From TMP-24 sp041397305 (GTDB lineage Bacteria; Pseudomonadota; Alphaproteobacteria; Rhodobacterales; Rhodobacteraceae): a DNA stretch of 64,000 nucleotides. The position numbers and the translations under genes were made by a program. Location: positions 502,195 to 566,194 of the forward strand of contig JAWKWX010000002.1 in the NCBI GenBank assembly GCA_041397305.1. The letters run 5' to 3'. Below the pieces are notes generated by a model. It was not told the origin of the DNA. It saw nothing but the letters and a program-made list of their open reading frames with translations, and did no database searches. Below are positions 25,291 to 35,693 of this stretch, piece after piece. Numbering within the stretch: the stretch's first letter is position 1; each line of letters starts with the position of its first letter.

Positions 25291-26978
25291 CCATGAACGA
25301 GGGCCGGTGGCTCAGGCTGTCGGTCCTTGCGGCCGTGACGCTGGGGTTCGTCGCACCGATCGTTGCCGGCCTGACCGAGACGGCCCGGGTCGCGTTTGGG
25401 CTCGACACCGGCCCCGCCTCGGCCGGAGGCGCGCCCCTGGCCGCCCTCGCGGCACTTCCCGGCGTCGGCACGAGCCTCATGCTGACGCTCTGGACCGGTC
25501 TTGCTTCGACGCTGCTTGCCTTCTTCCTCGCGTTCGAACTGGTGATGCAAATCGGGGCGCGGCGGCGCCCGGCCTCCTGGCTCGCGCCGCTTCTGGCTGC
25601 GCCGCACGCGGCGCTGGCGATCGGTTTCGCCTTTCTGATCGCCCCCTCGGGCTGGATCGCCCGGGCGCTGAGCCCCTGGGCGACCGGCTGGACCCTGCCG
25701 CCCGACGTCGCGACCGTGCATGACCCCTGGGGGATCGCGCTGATCCTCGGGCTGACGGCAAAGGAACTCCCGTTCCTCGCGCTTGTCATGCTTGCCTCGC
25801 TCGGCTCCCTGCCGGTCGCGCGGCTGGTGGCCACGGGCCGCGCCCTCGGCCATGGACGCCGCGCCGCCTGGTACTGGCTGGTGCTGCCCGCGCTCTACCC
25901 CGCGCTCCGGCTGCCGGTCTATGCGGTCCTCTCGTTCTCGCTGTCGGTCGTCGACATGGCGATCATCCTCGGTCCGTCGAATCCGCCGACCTTCGCCGTC
26001 GCCATGACCCGCTGGTTCCAGGCGGCCGACCTCGGCCTCTTCGCGCCCGCCGCTCTTGCGGCGCTTGTCCTCGGTCTCTTGGTGGCTCTCACGAGTCTCG
26101 GCTGGCATCTGGGCGCGCATCTGGTCGCCGCGCATGCAAGGCGGCGGCTCGCCCGGGGCTGGCATCCCGTCCGCGCCCGCCCGCTCGGCGCGGTCGCCCC
26201 GGCTGCGGCGGGCCTTCTTCTGGCGGCCGGGCTGGCGGCGCTGCTGTCACTGATCGTCTGGTCGGTTGCCTGGCGCTGGTCCTTTCCCCACGCCCTGCCC
26301 GAACGCTGGTCGCTGGCGCTCTGGCGCGACACCCGCTCCGGCTGGGTCGCGGTTCTGTCGGAGACCACGCTGATCGGTGCGGGCGCGACCCTCCTGTCGC
26401 TGATCCTCGCGATCCTCTGGCTCGAGGGCGAGACGCGCGGGCGGTTCGGGCGCGCCCGCTGGGCAACCGCACTGATCTATCTGCCGCTGCTCATGCCGCA
26501 GCTTGCCTTTCTCTTCGGCCTCAATGTCGTTTTCCTGAAGGCGGGTCTCGGCGGCGACCGCCTGACGGTTCTCTGGGCGCATGCGATCTTCGTCTTTCCC
26601 TATGTGATGCTGACCCTGACCGAGGCCTGGCGCACCCTCGACCCGCGGCTTTTCCACACCGCCGCCTCGCTCGGCGCCGGACCCTGGCGGCGGTTCCTCA
26701 CGGTCCGCCTGCCCTGCCTTGCCGGGCCGATCCTGACTGCCGCCGCCATCGGCTTTGCCGTATCGGTGGCGCAATATCTGCCAACGCTCTTCATCGGCGG
26801 CGGGCGGGTGATGACGCTCACCACCGAGGCGGTGACACTGTCGTCGGGCGGCGACCGGCGCGTGGCGGGGATGTATGCGAGCCTGCAGGCGCTGATGCCG
26901 CTCGCCTCCTACGGCCTTGCTCTGGCGCTTCCGGTGCTTCTGTGGAAGAACCGGAAGGGGCTTCTGGGACGGGGATAG
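25287..26978 (+). CDS. ABC transporter permease, duplicated (YnjC-like)
   Basis: This 563-residue permease is made of two fused binding-protein-dependent transport modules with about six helices each. EAA-type loops are visible near GRALGHGRRAAWYWLVLPALYPALR (first half) and AASLGAGPWRRFLTVRLPCL (second half). The double-length form is typical of YnjC/ThiP-type permeases. The start is ATG 25287, overlapping the binding-protein stop; ATG 25293 is an alternative. The ATPase starts one base after its stop. Confidence 0.9.
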   Translation: MTMNEGRWLRLSVLAAVTLGFVAPIVAGLTETARVAFGLDTGPASAGGAPLAALAALPGVGTSLMLTLWTGLASTLLAFFLAFELVMQIGARRRPASWLAPLLAAPHAALAIGFAFLIAPSGWIARALSPWATGWTLPPDVATVHDPWGIALILGLTAKELPFLALVMLASLGSLPVARLVATGRALGHGRRAAWYWLVLPALYPALRLPVYAVLSFSLSVVDMAIILGPSNPPTFAVAMTRWFQAADLGLFAPAALAALVLGLLVALTSLGWHLGAHLVAAHARRRLARGWHPVRARPLGAVAPAAAGLLLAAGLAALLSLIVWSVAWRWSFPHALPERWSLALWRDTRSGWVAVLSETTLIGAGATLLSLILAILWLEGETRGRFGRARWATALIYLPLLMPQLAFLFGLNVVFLKAGLGGDRLTVLWAHAIFVFPYVMLTLTEAWRTLDPRLFHTAASLGAGPWRRFLTVRLPCLAGPILTAAAIGFAVSVAQYLPTLFIGGGRVMTLTTEAVTLSSGGDRRVAGMYASLQALMPLASYGLALALPVLLWKNRKGLLGRG

Positions 26979-26979
26979 G

Positions 26980-27636
26980 ATGCTCAGCCTCAAAGATGTC
27001 TGCCTCTGCCGGGCGGGGCACAGCGAGCCGCTGTTCGCGCCCCTGTCGTTCGATGTGGGCCCGGGCGAGGTGGTGACGATCATGGGCCCCTCCGGCATCG
27101 GCAAATCGACGCTTCTCGATTTCATCGGCGGGCACCTGGGACGCGATTTCACCGGACATGGCTCGGTTACGCTTGACGGGGTCGAGGTGACCGGCCAGCC
27201 GGCGGAAATACGGGGGATCGGCGTCCTCTTTCAGGATGCCCTGCTCTTTCCGCACCTCTCGGTCGGGCAGAATCTCGCTTTCGGTCTCGGACCGGCGCTG
27301 CGCGACCGCGGGGCGCGCCGCCAGGCCATCGACGAGGCGCTGGAAACCGCCGGGCTGGCGGGATTTGCAGATCGCGATCCCGCAACGCTGTCGGGGGGCC
27401 AGCGCGCGCGGGTGGCGCTGATGCGGGCGCTGCTGGCGCGGCCGAAGGCCCTGTTGCTGGACGAACCCTTCTCGCGCCTCGACGAGGCGCTGCGCGCCGA
27501 GATTCGCGGTTTCGTCTTCGACCATATCCGCAGGTTGGGCGTGCCCACGCTTCTGGCCACCCACGATGCCGCCGACGCGGCCGCGGCAGGAGGCCCAGTC
27601 TTGCAGCTTGCAGCGCGTGGTCAGGGCGCCGCGTAA
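26980..27636 (+). CDS. ABC transporter ATP-binding protein (YnjD-like)
   Basis: This 218-residue ATPase energises the upstream permease. Walker A is GPSGIGKST (near residue 32), the Q-loop is FQDALLFPHLSV, the signature is LSGGQRARVALMRALL (near 140), Walker B is ALLLDEPFSRLD, and the H-loop is LATHDAAD. The ATP-binding domain is complete, but no extra regulatory domain follows. Its 3' end overlaps the convergent CRTAC1 gene by 16 bases. Confidence 0.93.
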   Translation: MLSLKDVCLCRAGHSEPLFAPLSFDVGPGEVVTIMGPSGIGKSTLLDFIGGHLGRDFTGHGSVTLDGVEVTGQPAEIRGIGVLFQDALLFPHLSVGQNLAFGLGPALRDRGARRQAIDEALETAGLAGFADRDPATLSGGQRARVALMRALLARPKALLLDEPFSRLDEALRAEIRGFVFDHIRRLGVPTLLATHDAADAAAAGGPVLQLAARGQGAA

Positions 27637-29204
27637 GTCCAGCGCTCGGGCGGCTTGCCCTCGTTCAACCTATAGAAGCCGTCAGCAGGTACAGCCTGCC
27701 AGTCACCCGCCGTCCCGTCGGGCCAGAGGACACGCACATCGGCCGCCGCCGCCGAGCCGAGACCGAAATGCCACCACCCGGCTTCGCCGCTGGCATGGCC
27801 GCCGCCCACGGTCAGTTCGCGGCGCTGGATACGGTCGCCAGTCCTGACCTCGATCCAGCCGCCGACGGCGTCGGGATCTGCCCCGTCCTGATGCGGGCGA
27901 AGGCCCAGCCAGTGCCCGCCCGGCCCGAGATTGCGCCAGATCTGGGCGGGCCCGTTGCGGTTCACCACCACAAGATCGGGCAGCCCGTCGAGATTGAGAT
28001 CGGCAAGCGCCGCGCCCCGGCTGGTCAGAAGGCTTGCCACGCCTGCCTTGTCTGCCGCTTCCATGAACGTGCCATCGGGCCGCTGCAAAAGCAGGTTGTT
28101 GGGGTCCTCAATGGCGAAATCCGGCATTTCCGAAACATTGCCCTTGGCCACGAACAGGTCGGCATAGCCGTCGTTGTTCACGTCCTCGAACTCGGCGTGC
28201 CAGCCGGTCGAGGGGCGGACATCACCGCCGGTGAACGGGCGCTGCGCAGTCACCCCGGCCGCGAGTGCCAAGTCGCGATAGTTCGGCGCACCATCTGCGC
28301 CGGGCGCCAGCTCCTGCAGCTTGCTGTCGGCCATGCTGGTCAGGAAATAGTCCGGCGTGCCATCGCCCTTCAGGTCATAGCTCGCGATGCCCATCCCCCA
28401 GATCTTCAGCGCCTTCCAGCCCTCCGCCGCCGAGTAGAGGCGTGGCGGCTGACCCGGCTCGATATGCCAGAGCTGTTCCTGCCCGCCCTCGTAATATTCC
28501 CGGTCGTTGGAGACCCGCAGCGAGGGCGTGCCAGAGCGGTTCCAGTCGGTGAAAAGCATCGAAAGCGGGCAATAGGACGGGGTAAGCGGCAACGGCGCGG
28601 CGAAGCCGCCGCCCTCGGCCGGCCGGTGCAGCCAGTTGTCGGTGCAGGAGCCCCAGGGCGAAAATTCCTCGCGCCGGTCGATGTAATTGCCGATGGCGAT
28701 GGTGGGCCAGCTCGCGCCCTTTTCCCATGTCGCGGCGAGCGCCGTCGACCAGCCGTCGCCACCGTCGAAATGCCATTCCTCGTTCGAGGCCCTGAAGCGG
28801 CAGTCGCCAAGTCCCCGCATCACGCTGTTGGCGCCGACCCGCAAAAGGACGAGGTCCATCGTGCCGTCGCTGTCCACATCCAGCGGATAGGCGCCGGTCA
28901 CGGCGTCAAGCTCCAGCCCGCTCGGCCGTTCGCTGAAGGCAAGCGTGCCTCCGGGCGTGCTGTCATTGTGGTAGAGCCGCGCCGGGCTTTCGCCGCCGGC
29001 GAGAAACAGGTCCTGCCGTCCGTCGCCATCACAGTCGAAGGCCGCGACCCCGCCGCCGACCATATATTGCCATTCCCCGGCGTAGCTGTGCTCGATCCCT
29101 GCGGTCGCCGTTTCTTCGGCGAAGGCCGGAACGACCGGCGCATCATCGGCGCGCACCGCGAGCGGTGCCGCCATCAGGACAAGAAGCAAGAGCCCGCGCA
29201 TCAT
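27621..29204 (-). CDS. CRTAC1/ASPIC-UnbV family FG-GAP repeat protein
   Basis: This 527-residue secreted protein has a signal peptide (about residues 1-19). It carries calcium-binding FG-GAP/VCBS-type repeats, visible as DCDGDGRQDLFLAGG, DVDSDGTMDLVLL, DVNNDGYADLFVAKG and DLNLDGLPDLVVV. A C-terminal ASPIC/UnbV-like domain contains WIEVRTGDRIQRRELTVGGGH, GWWHFGLG and RVLWPDG. It probably folds as a beta-propeller outside the cytoplasm. Its ATG overlaps the stop of the haloperoxidase gene, and such pairs of CRTAC1 and vanadium haloperoxidase genes recur in bacteria (general knowledge). Function not established. Confidence 0.87.
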   Translation of the reverse strand: MMRGLLLLVLMAAPLAVRADDAPVVPAFAEETATAGIEHSYAGEWQYMVGGGVAAFDCDGDGRQDLFLAGGESPARLYHNDSTPGGTLAFSERPSGLELDAVTGAYPLDVDSDGTMDLVLLRVGANSVMRGLGDCRFRASNEEWHFDGGDGWSTALAATWEKGASWPTIAIGNYIDRREEFSPWGSCTDNWLHRPAEGGGFAAPLPLTPSYCPLSMLFTDWNRSGTPSLRVSNDREYYEGGQEQLWHIEPGQPPRLYSAAEGWKALKIWGMGIASYDLKGDGTPDYFLTSMADSKLQELAPGADGAPNYRDLALAAGVTAQRPFTGGDVRPSTGWHAEFEDVNNDGYADLFVAKGNVSEMPDFAIEDPNNLLLQRPDGTFMEAADKAGVASLLTSRGAALADLNLDGLPDLVVVNRNGPAQIWRNLGPGGHWLGLRPHQDGADPDAVGGWIEVRTGDRIQRRELTVGGGHASGEAGWWHFGLGSAAAADVRVLWPDGTAGDWQAVPADGFYRLNEGKPPERWTYAAP

Positions 29205-30522
29205 GTCCTCCGGGTCTTCAGGGCGTTGGTGTAGGCCGCGACGCAGCGGCCCTGATCGAGACCGCGCTCGATCGCGGCGCGGTAGTGGATACCGCCATAG
29301 AGGCGCGAAATTCCTGCCTCGTCCGCAGCGGCCCGGAAGCTGACGAAACGGCGCGGCGCCATGCCCTCGATCGTCGGCGTTTCGTCGGTGAAGGCGTGAT
29401 CCGCCCCGAAAAGAGCGGTCAGCACTTCGGCCGCGGCGCCGGACTGGGTCGAATGGCCGGACGGATATTCCGGGAAGGGCGGGGTGGCGAGGATCGGCGT
29501 CCAGTCCGGATCGATCAGCCGATTGATATAGGTCACGGGGCGGACGAGATCATATTCGTACTTGCCCTGCCAGCAGGCGATGAAGGCATCCGCGAGCACG
29601 ATGCCGAGCCGCGCCAGCACATCGGCATAGCGGGCCTGATCGGCCCCTTCCGCCGCGAGCGCGTCGAGCGCGATCGACATCCAGTGGCCGGGCGGAGTGC
29701 GCGACAGCATCGCATCATCGGACCAGAAGGCGGCAATGGCGCGCTGGTCGTCGGTCAGGGCCTTGCCGACCTCATAGACCTCCATCGCTTCGCGGTAGAA
29801 GTCGGAACCGGGGTCCTCGCTATAGGCGGGCGGCGGCGGCAGGCGACAGCTTGTGCCGTCCGGCATCGCGAAGGGGCGGTTCTCGCCCCAATGCGGCAGC
29901 AAGGGTTTCTGCTGCAGCGCGACATGGTTCGTCGGCACCCAATGGGCGGGGCCCGGGGTAAGCGCATAATCCTCGGGAAAGCCGAGATTGACGATTTCCG
30001 CCCGCCATCGCCTGCCGCCCAGTCGAGAACGTACGCGGCAAGCGCCTCTCCATGGGCGCGGCTGCGGCGCCGCAACGTCGAAGGGCGAGCAGCGCCTCGA
30101 TCGCTGCGCCGAGCTTGTCACCATCACCGCCTTCAACGCCCTTTTCCGGTCGGCCCGGTGTTGAAGAACAGGCGCGCAACGACCCCGGAAAGTGCCGCGT
30201 GCAAGACCAGCGCCTCGTCATGGATCCCGGCCTCGCGCGGGGCCTGCGGCAAACGCGTTCAGCTGCCCGGCCAGTGTCTGCGCAGATCATCACGTCCGGT
30301 GGCCGTCGCCTCATAGACAGCGACGCCCGCATAGCCGAGCGTGCGGCTGACCACCGGCGGCGTGTAGGTGGGCGTGTGGCGGACCAGATCGAGGATGAGC
30401 CCGTACCAGACAGAGATCACCTTCTGCGGCGGGGGAGCCGTCGTGGCGGCGGACGGCGGGCCAGCGATCAGAAAGAGGGACGACGAGCCGCCGATGGCTT
30501 GTCTGCGGGTCAATTGAATGCA
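29201..30522 (-). pseudogene. Vanadium-dependent haloperoxidase (PAP2 superfamily), frameshifted in its 5' part
   Basis: From 30000 down to 29201 the frame is clean and carries the vanadate/phosphate site: the K...RP segment KYEYDLVRPVTYI, PSGHS in FPEYPSGHSTQSG and the SRxxxxxHY motif in ISRLYGGIHYRAA. Upstream, homologous sequence continues only by switching frame: LVRHTPTYTPPVVSRTLGYAGVAVYE in one frame near 30300-30400, then others down to a switch near 30000. A twin-arginine-like start (TRRQAIGG) lies near 30510; TTG 30512 or ATG 30522 could begin it. Expected length is about 435 residues. The enzyme would oxidise halides with peroxide outside the cytoplasm. Whether the breaks are real or sequencing errors is unclear. 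Confidence 0.8.
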
Positions 30523-30834
30523 TTTCGTTAGCGCCAACAAGGTTCCGGCGGCAGCTAAGCACAGGGCGGCATGACGCCGCAAGCACCGGGGCAGATTCGG
30601 CTGCGCTAAGGGGTGTGGTAAGCGCAGCGACCGGCCACACTTGTTGCGCGCCCAGACGCACACATCACCAGCGTCACTCATACGCCGCCTGGCTGAACGT
30701 CCCCGGTTGCCCATGAAAATCCGATCCCCACCGCTGGAGAACGCTTCCTCGCTACGCGGCTGCGCGACCGGACCGGATCGCGCCGTGCCAACAGGGCACC
30801 TCCGCTCTTTGGTCGTTTCTCCGGGCAGGACAGT
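30523..30834. other. About 310 bases without an assignable gene
   Basis: This stretch lies between the 5' end of the haloperoxidase and the probable 3' end of the protease, within the indel-rich zone. Short open frames exist on both strands but none shows a recognisable family, a good ribosome-binding site or consistent codon use. No terminator or repeat was seen. It may hold a promoter for the haloperoxidase-CRTAC1 pair. Confidence 0.4.
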
Positions 30835-32081
30835 TCAAAGTGTCTGAACATTCCCGAGCTTCAGCGGCCCCCCAGCCGAGTCGGTCGCGACCCACCAGGT
30901 CCGAGGTCTTCGGCCGTCGCACAAGCGCGTTCAAGGCAATCGCGGCCGCGCCCGGCACCCTCGTCAATGGCATGCGCCAAGATCGCCGTGGCGATGGCGC
31001 GGCCAGGATGTGCCGGATCGGTAGCGGCCGCCCTCGGCTGATGGCACGGCTCGACACCCGGCGCGACGAAATCCACTTCCGCACGCGATTGGCCCTGTCG
31101 TAATGCCGCTGCGCGCATCGACGGCCGAGATCGCAGGAACATCCGGATGCGAGGCCGGGAAGGATACCCTGTCGGCACCATCATTCCCCGCCGCCGCGAC
31201 GGGTAGTGCCTCGGCGGGCAAGCCCGCGCAGCACCATGGCGAGCGTCGCATTCTCAGGCCCCGGCGAGCGAGAGGTTCACCAGCGGCACGCCCTCCCCGC
31301 GAGCCAGTCGAGTGCAGCCGCGATCGCGTCCATGCGCGACATCGCCACCCGTCCCCTGGGCGAGGGCGACCGCCGACACAAGCCGCGCTTTCCGGGCAAA
31401 GCCCGTAGAAGCGTGGCCGTCGCCGGGTGCCGCGATGAGTGCGGCGAGCGCGGTCGCGTGATCCAGGGCGCCCGGCGAGTCGCCCTCGCGCAGGAACACG
31501 CGCGGCGACACGCGCCCGCAAGCGCCGCGTTCGTCGCGTCCGGCGGCCCGTCTGAGCCAAACCGACCGCCAATCCGCACCAAGCGGACGGGATCACCCTC
31601 GGAAATGCCGACGAGCGCGGGGGCATGGGCCACCGGTCCGGCCGCCTGTTCGTAGATCATGTTGCGTTCGACCGCGATGGCGAAGGCCCGCGCGCGCACA
31701 AGCCGCCATCGAGGCGTCCGCCGATTCGATCTTGCCGAGATCGGCCGTCACCATACCGAGCCCCAGGCTGTCCAGTCTGCAGCGCGCACGATCACGCTTC
31801 CGCCCATCTCCTCCAGCAGAACGGCCGCGGCGGCGGCGGCCGCCGGTGCCGGTGAGGATATATTCAAGCCGCCCGCTTGGCGCCTCGGCAGCTGCGTCGG
31901 CGGCGGTGATTGCCCGGACATGGTCATTCTCGCGCAAGCGCGACGGACGCGGTTCGGGCGGCGGTGGCGGCGGCGGTTCGGCGCATGCCGGTGAACATTC
32001 TTCCGCCAGTACGGTCGGTGCGAGACCGCAGGCGGTCAGACCCGTGGCCAGCGCCAGTATCCGGGCGAGTGTGCGGATCAT
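30835..32081 (-). pseudogene. S8 (subtilisin-like) serine peptidase, multiply frameshifted
   Basis: The 5' end is clear: ATG 32081 starts a signal peptide (MIRTLARILALATGLTACG) followed by a proline run, overlapping the anti-sigma stop as ATGA. Pieces of a subtilase follow in shifting frames: a histidine region (DHATALAALIA), VNLSLAGA, the oxyanion block AAAGNDGADRVSFPAS with VPAISAVDA, and a serine-region remnant RSGTSW near 31000. Expected product is about 415 residues, secreted. The 3' end is approximate. Gene order after a sigma/anti-sigma pair suggests it is controlled by, or feeds back on, that pair. Confidence 0.7.
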
Positions 32082-32663
32082 TCGGTGCTTTCCACAAGCT
32101 CCACCAGGTTCCCCGCACGCTCCAGTGCCGCGCGCAGCGGTGATGTCGCTGTCGTCAGCGCCCCCGACAAGCGCCAGACGATAGAAACCGAGCACGGACG
32201 GCCCGTCGACTATGGTCCAGCCCGTTCGCAAGCAAAAGATCGGCGAAGGCGGACTGGAGCACCTCGTCGCGGACCGACACGGTAAACAGGGCGGCCGTCT
32301 GAGGCCCTGGCGGCCTGACGGTGGTGATCGTCGAACCGCTCCAGCCGGTCAGGAAGTAAGCCGCCCGCCGTGACCACGGCGATCGCCGCTGCGGCGCGCC
32401 GACTGCCTGAGCAGGCCGGGCGCTCGCGGCTTCTCGGCGACGGCGCGCCGCAGGCGGCAAGGCAAAATCGCCGGGCGATCGTTCCGGCAGGGCCGAGGCC
32501 CGCATCAGCCCGCTGGTGCCGCGCCTGCCTGGGCGTGAAGGGCCGGATCGCGTTCGAACTCGCGGGCAAGCGCCTCGGCCTCCTCGTCGGTCAGGGATCC
32601 GTTATTGACCCAGGAAGGGATCAGCTCTGCAATCCTAGCCTTGTCGAATTGGGCCGAAGTCAT
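32078..32663 (-). pseudogene. Anti-sigma factor, frameshifted
   Basis: ATG 32663 has AGGAGG upstream and begins TSAQFDKARIAELIPSWVN, then LTDEEAEALAREFERDP, the short helical N-terminus of an anti-sigma protein. A membrane segment (AAYFLTGWSG region) and a C-terminal periplasmic part follow in other frames, ending LRAALERAGNLVELVESTE with a stop that overlaps the protease start. The span of 586 bases is not a multiple of three, so at least one indel is present. It directly follows the sigma factor gene. Binding of the sigma factor is inferred from position. Confidence 0.65.
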
Positions 32664-33217
32664 ATGCGCGCCCTCCTGTTCATTGCCTCCAGGCAGCGCA
32701 AAAGCAGCGCCTTGGCATGAAAAACCTAGTCTTCACCGTGCCTTCAGGAACGCCGATCACCGCGGCAACCTCCCGGTAGCTCATATCTTCCAGGAAGGTC
32801 AGTTCGATCGCGGCGCGATGATCGGCCCTTAGGTCCGCCAAGACAGTCGCGGGCATCTCGCGTTCTTCGGCCGTCTGAAGAAGGTCGAACGCGCTCGGCC
32901 CCTCGTCCGGGCGATCCGGCATGTCATCCTGTACTGTCACTCTTCCGCGTGCCCTGAACTCGTCAACCACCTTGCGCCATGCGATCGTAGACCCATGTCC
33001 TGACACGCGACCGGTCCTGAAACCCGGCGGCACCGCGCCAGACCTCCAGGAAAGACCTCGTGCAATATGTCGGCTGCGGCGAACGGATCGTTCAATTTCA
33101 GTGGATGAACCCCGAGGCCGCTCAAGCTGGCGGTGAGCATGTCCAGAGCCAGAGACATCGCCTGCGGCCATGCGTCTTGGCGGCGACGAGCGGATCATCC
33201 TTCATCTGGGGCAACAT
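32664..33217 (-). pseudogene. ECF-type RNA polymerase sigma factor, frameshifted
   Basis: Region 4 is clear in one frame: LTFLEDMSYREVAAVIGVPEGTVKTR. Region 2 is in pieces: NDPFAAADILHEVF and AIAWRKVVDEFRARGR. The break after GTVKTR near 32722-32727 looks like one lost base: shifting frame gives FHAKALLLRCLEAMN, the expected end. Start near ATG 33217 or 33205. Expected length is about 180 residues. It probably transcribes its own operon with the anti-sigma and protease genes. Confidence 0.72.
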
Positions 33218-33329
33218 CCCGAACCATGCGTACCTGCCTTTGATAGCAGGTAGACGGTCCAGGAATAAGCCACAACCTGACGCATTGCGCCCATTCGCGA
33301 TCAAAAACCGCTGCAGCGGATATTGTTGC

Positions 33330-34231
33330 GCAGCTTACCTCCAGACGGGCCGGAAGCCCGGTGCGCTGAAGTCGGTGTCTGAAGGTCCTCAAGCAGTTTC
33401 GCGATCATCGGCGATTGCGCCTCGCCGCCATAGGCGGCCCTGGCTGATATAGGTCCTGGTTCGTGGCCGATGCGAGATCGAGCGACGCCGAATTCCTTGC
33501 CCGAAACCAAGGGGCGAAACCAAGATCCTTCAGCGCCAGATCGATGTTGAAGGCGATGTCGTAGGAGCCATTCAGGGTCAGCGCGCCTTCGGTCTCATGC
33601 ACGAAGGAATTGCCCGAAGAGGCCTGGATCGCATACCAGGCCTGCGCCAGATCGAGCCCGCCGCGCTTGGCAAGCATCAGCGCCTCGCCGCAGGCGGGGT
33701 GGATGAAGGCCAGCATGTTGGTGATGACCTTGATGATCGAGGAGGACCCCAGCGGCCCCATGTGGAAGATGCGGTTGCCCATCGCCTCGAAAGCTTTCCA
33801 GTGCAGGTCGATAAGGTCCTTGTCACCGCCCGGCAGCATGGTGATCTCGCCCCGGTAGGCGAAGTGGACACCCCGTGACCGGCAGTTCCAGCATGCGCAC
33901 GCCATGGCACCATGGCGACCTTCGACAGCGCCAGCACATCGTCGCGACCAGGGTCGACATCTCGATCAAAGCTCGCGCCCTCCTTCATGTGCGGCGGGAT
34001 CGCGCGCAGCACCTTTTCGAAACCGCGGGCGAGGGCGGTGGGTGATCCCGCATGATCGACCGATCCGGCCAGCGCCTCGGCGCTGTCCGCCAGGTCGCGC
34101 CAGCCTTCGGTCAGAGGTTCGGCAGAAGCGCCCTGTTCAGGTCAAAGACCGTGACGAGAAGCCCGCCTTGAGGAAGACATCCCGCGCAGGCCGCGCCGAA
34201 GGTTGCCGAGTCCGATATAGCCGTAATGCAT
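33330..34231 (-). pseudogene. 3-hydroxyisobutyrate dehydrogenase-like NAD(P)-binding oxidoreductase, frameshifted
   Basis: ATG 34231 begins MHYGYIGLGNLG, a Rossmann dinucleotide fold. Later pieces in other frames include LRAIPPHMKEGASFID and a long clean stretch, 33500-33880, with MGNRIFHMGPLGSSSIIKVITNM, GEALMLAKRGGLDLAQ, SSGNSFVHETE and DLALKDLGFA. The lysine in IIKVITN matches the catalytic lysine of beta-hydroxyacid dehydrogenases. It begins one base after the aldehyde dehydrogenase stop, so it belongs to the same catabolic operon. The 3' end is approximate. Confidence 0.72.
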
Positions 34232-34232
34232 T

Positions 34233-35693
34233 TTACCCCCGAGGGACTGGAAGGCGGCTCCCGCCGCCCGAAGATGGTTCCGCGCCCCAATAAACGACGC
34301 CCTTGACCTCGCAGAAGTCATGGATGCCCCAGTCGGCATATTCGCGCCCGTTGCCCGGTGCTTGTAGCCGCCGAAGGGCGCGAACGTATCCCAGGCGGGA
34401 TAGTTCAGGTTCACCATCCCCGCACGCAGGCGGCGGGCGACGGCGCGCGCCTCCTCGACCGTTCCGGCGACACTATAGGCGGCCAGCCCGTATGGCGTGT
34501 CATTCGCTGCCGCCACCCGCCTCATCCACCGTGTCATAGGGGATGATCGACAGCACAGGCGAGGTTCCTCGCGCGCGATGGTCATGTCGTTCGTCACATT
34601 GCCGAAGACCGTCGGGCGCACGCCTGGCCGCGGTTCACGCCTGCCGGACGGCCGATCCCCCCGCGACAAGCGTCGCACCTTCGTCGATGCCGGTCTGGAT
34701 CAGCGCCTGCACCTTGTCGAACTGCATCTTCGAGACGAGCGGGCCCATGGTCGTCGCCCCGTCCTGCGTATCGCCGGTCGACGGCATCGGCTGCCGCTTT
34801 CGCATGATGAAGCGCCTGATCGTGCTGCTCGCGATGGACGAACATGCGCGTGGGGGCGTCGCAGCTTTGCCCGGTGTTGCCGACGGCCCTCGACGCCCGC
34901 CTTTACCGCCGCCGCGGATCGGCCGACGGCAGGATGATGTTCGACGACTTGCCCCAGTTCCTGCGCCACGCGCTTCACCGTGGGCGGCCGCCGCCTGCCA
35001 CCGCCGTGCCCGCCCCGCGTCGAGCCGGTGAAGGACACCATGTCGACCTCGGATGAGAGCTGAGCCGCGCGCCCCACCTCTGGCCCGTACCATTTATCAG
35101 GTTGAAGACGCCCGCCGAGCACGCCCGCCGCGTCACAGACCTCGGCAACACGGCAGACAGCGGCGCGATTTCCGAGGGCTTCAGCACCATCGTGCAGCCC
35201 GCGACCAGCGCAGGCGCCACCTTGCAGGCGATCTGGTTCATCGGCCAGTTCAGGGCGTGATCAGCGTGCAGACGCCGATCCCCTCGCGGATGATCCGGGT
35301 CGTGCCGCGCATCTCCTCCCAGTGGAAGCTTTCTGCGGCCCTGATCGTCAACCTCGATATGGACCTGGCCCGCGGGCTGCGCTCGCGCCCCATTTCGATC
35401 GGCGCCCATCTCGGCCGACATGGCCTGCGCGAAGTCCTCGTAGCGGTCGTTATAGGCCTCTAGCAAACGCTTCAGGACCGCGATCCGCTCCGCCACCGGC
35501 CGGACGGTCCAGTCCGCGAAGGCCACCCGCGCCTGCATGACCGCGCGATCCGCATCCGCCGCACGTTGCCCAGCGCCACCTTGCAGACGATCTCTTCGGT
35601 CGCGGGTTCTCGACTGCCAGGCGATCGGACGACCAGCGAGATCGACCATTGGCCGCCCACATAGGGCCCTGGAGGCTATTCGGCAGGGATCAT
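34233..35693 (-). pseudogene. NAD-dependent aldehyde dehydrogenase, frameshifted
   Basis: Pieces along about 486 codons match the ALDH family: YVGGQWS and NPATEEIVCKVALGN at the N-terminus, NWPMNQIACKVAPALVAGCTMVLKPSEIAPLSA in the middle, ELGQ near the glutamate region, and RAGMVNLNYPAWDTFAPFGGYK then VKGVVYWG at the C-terminus. ATG 35693 overlaps the stop of the MttB-like gene as ATGA. The breaks are single-base shifts every 100-200 bases. It probably oxidises an aldehyde released during amine or betaine breakdown. Confidence 0.75.
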
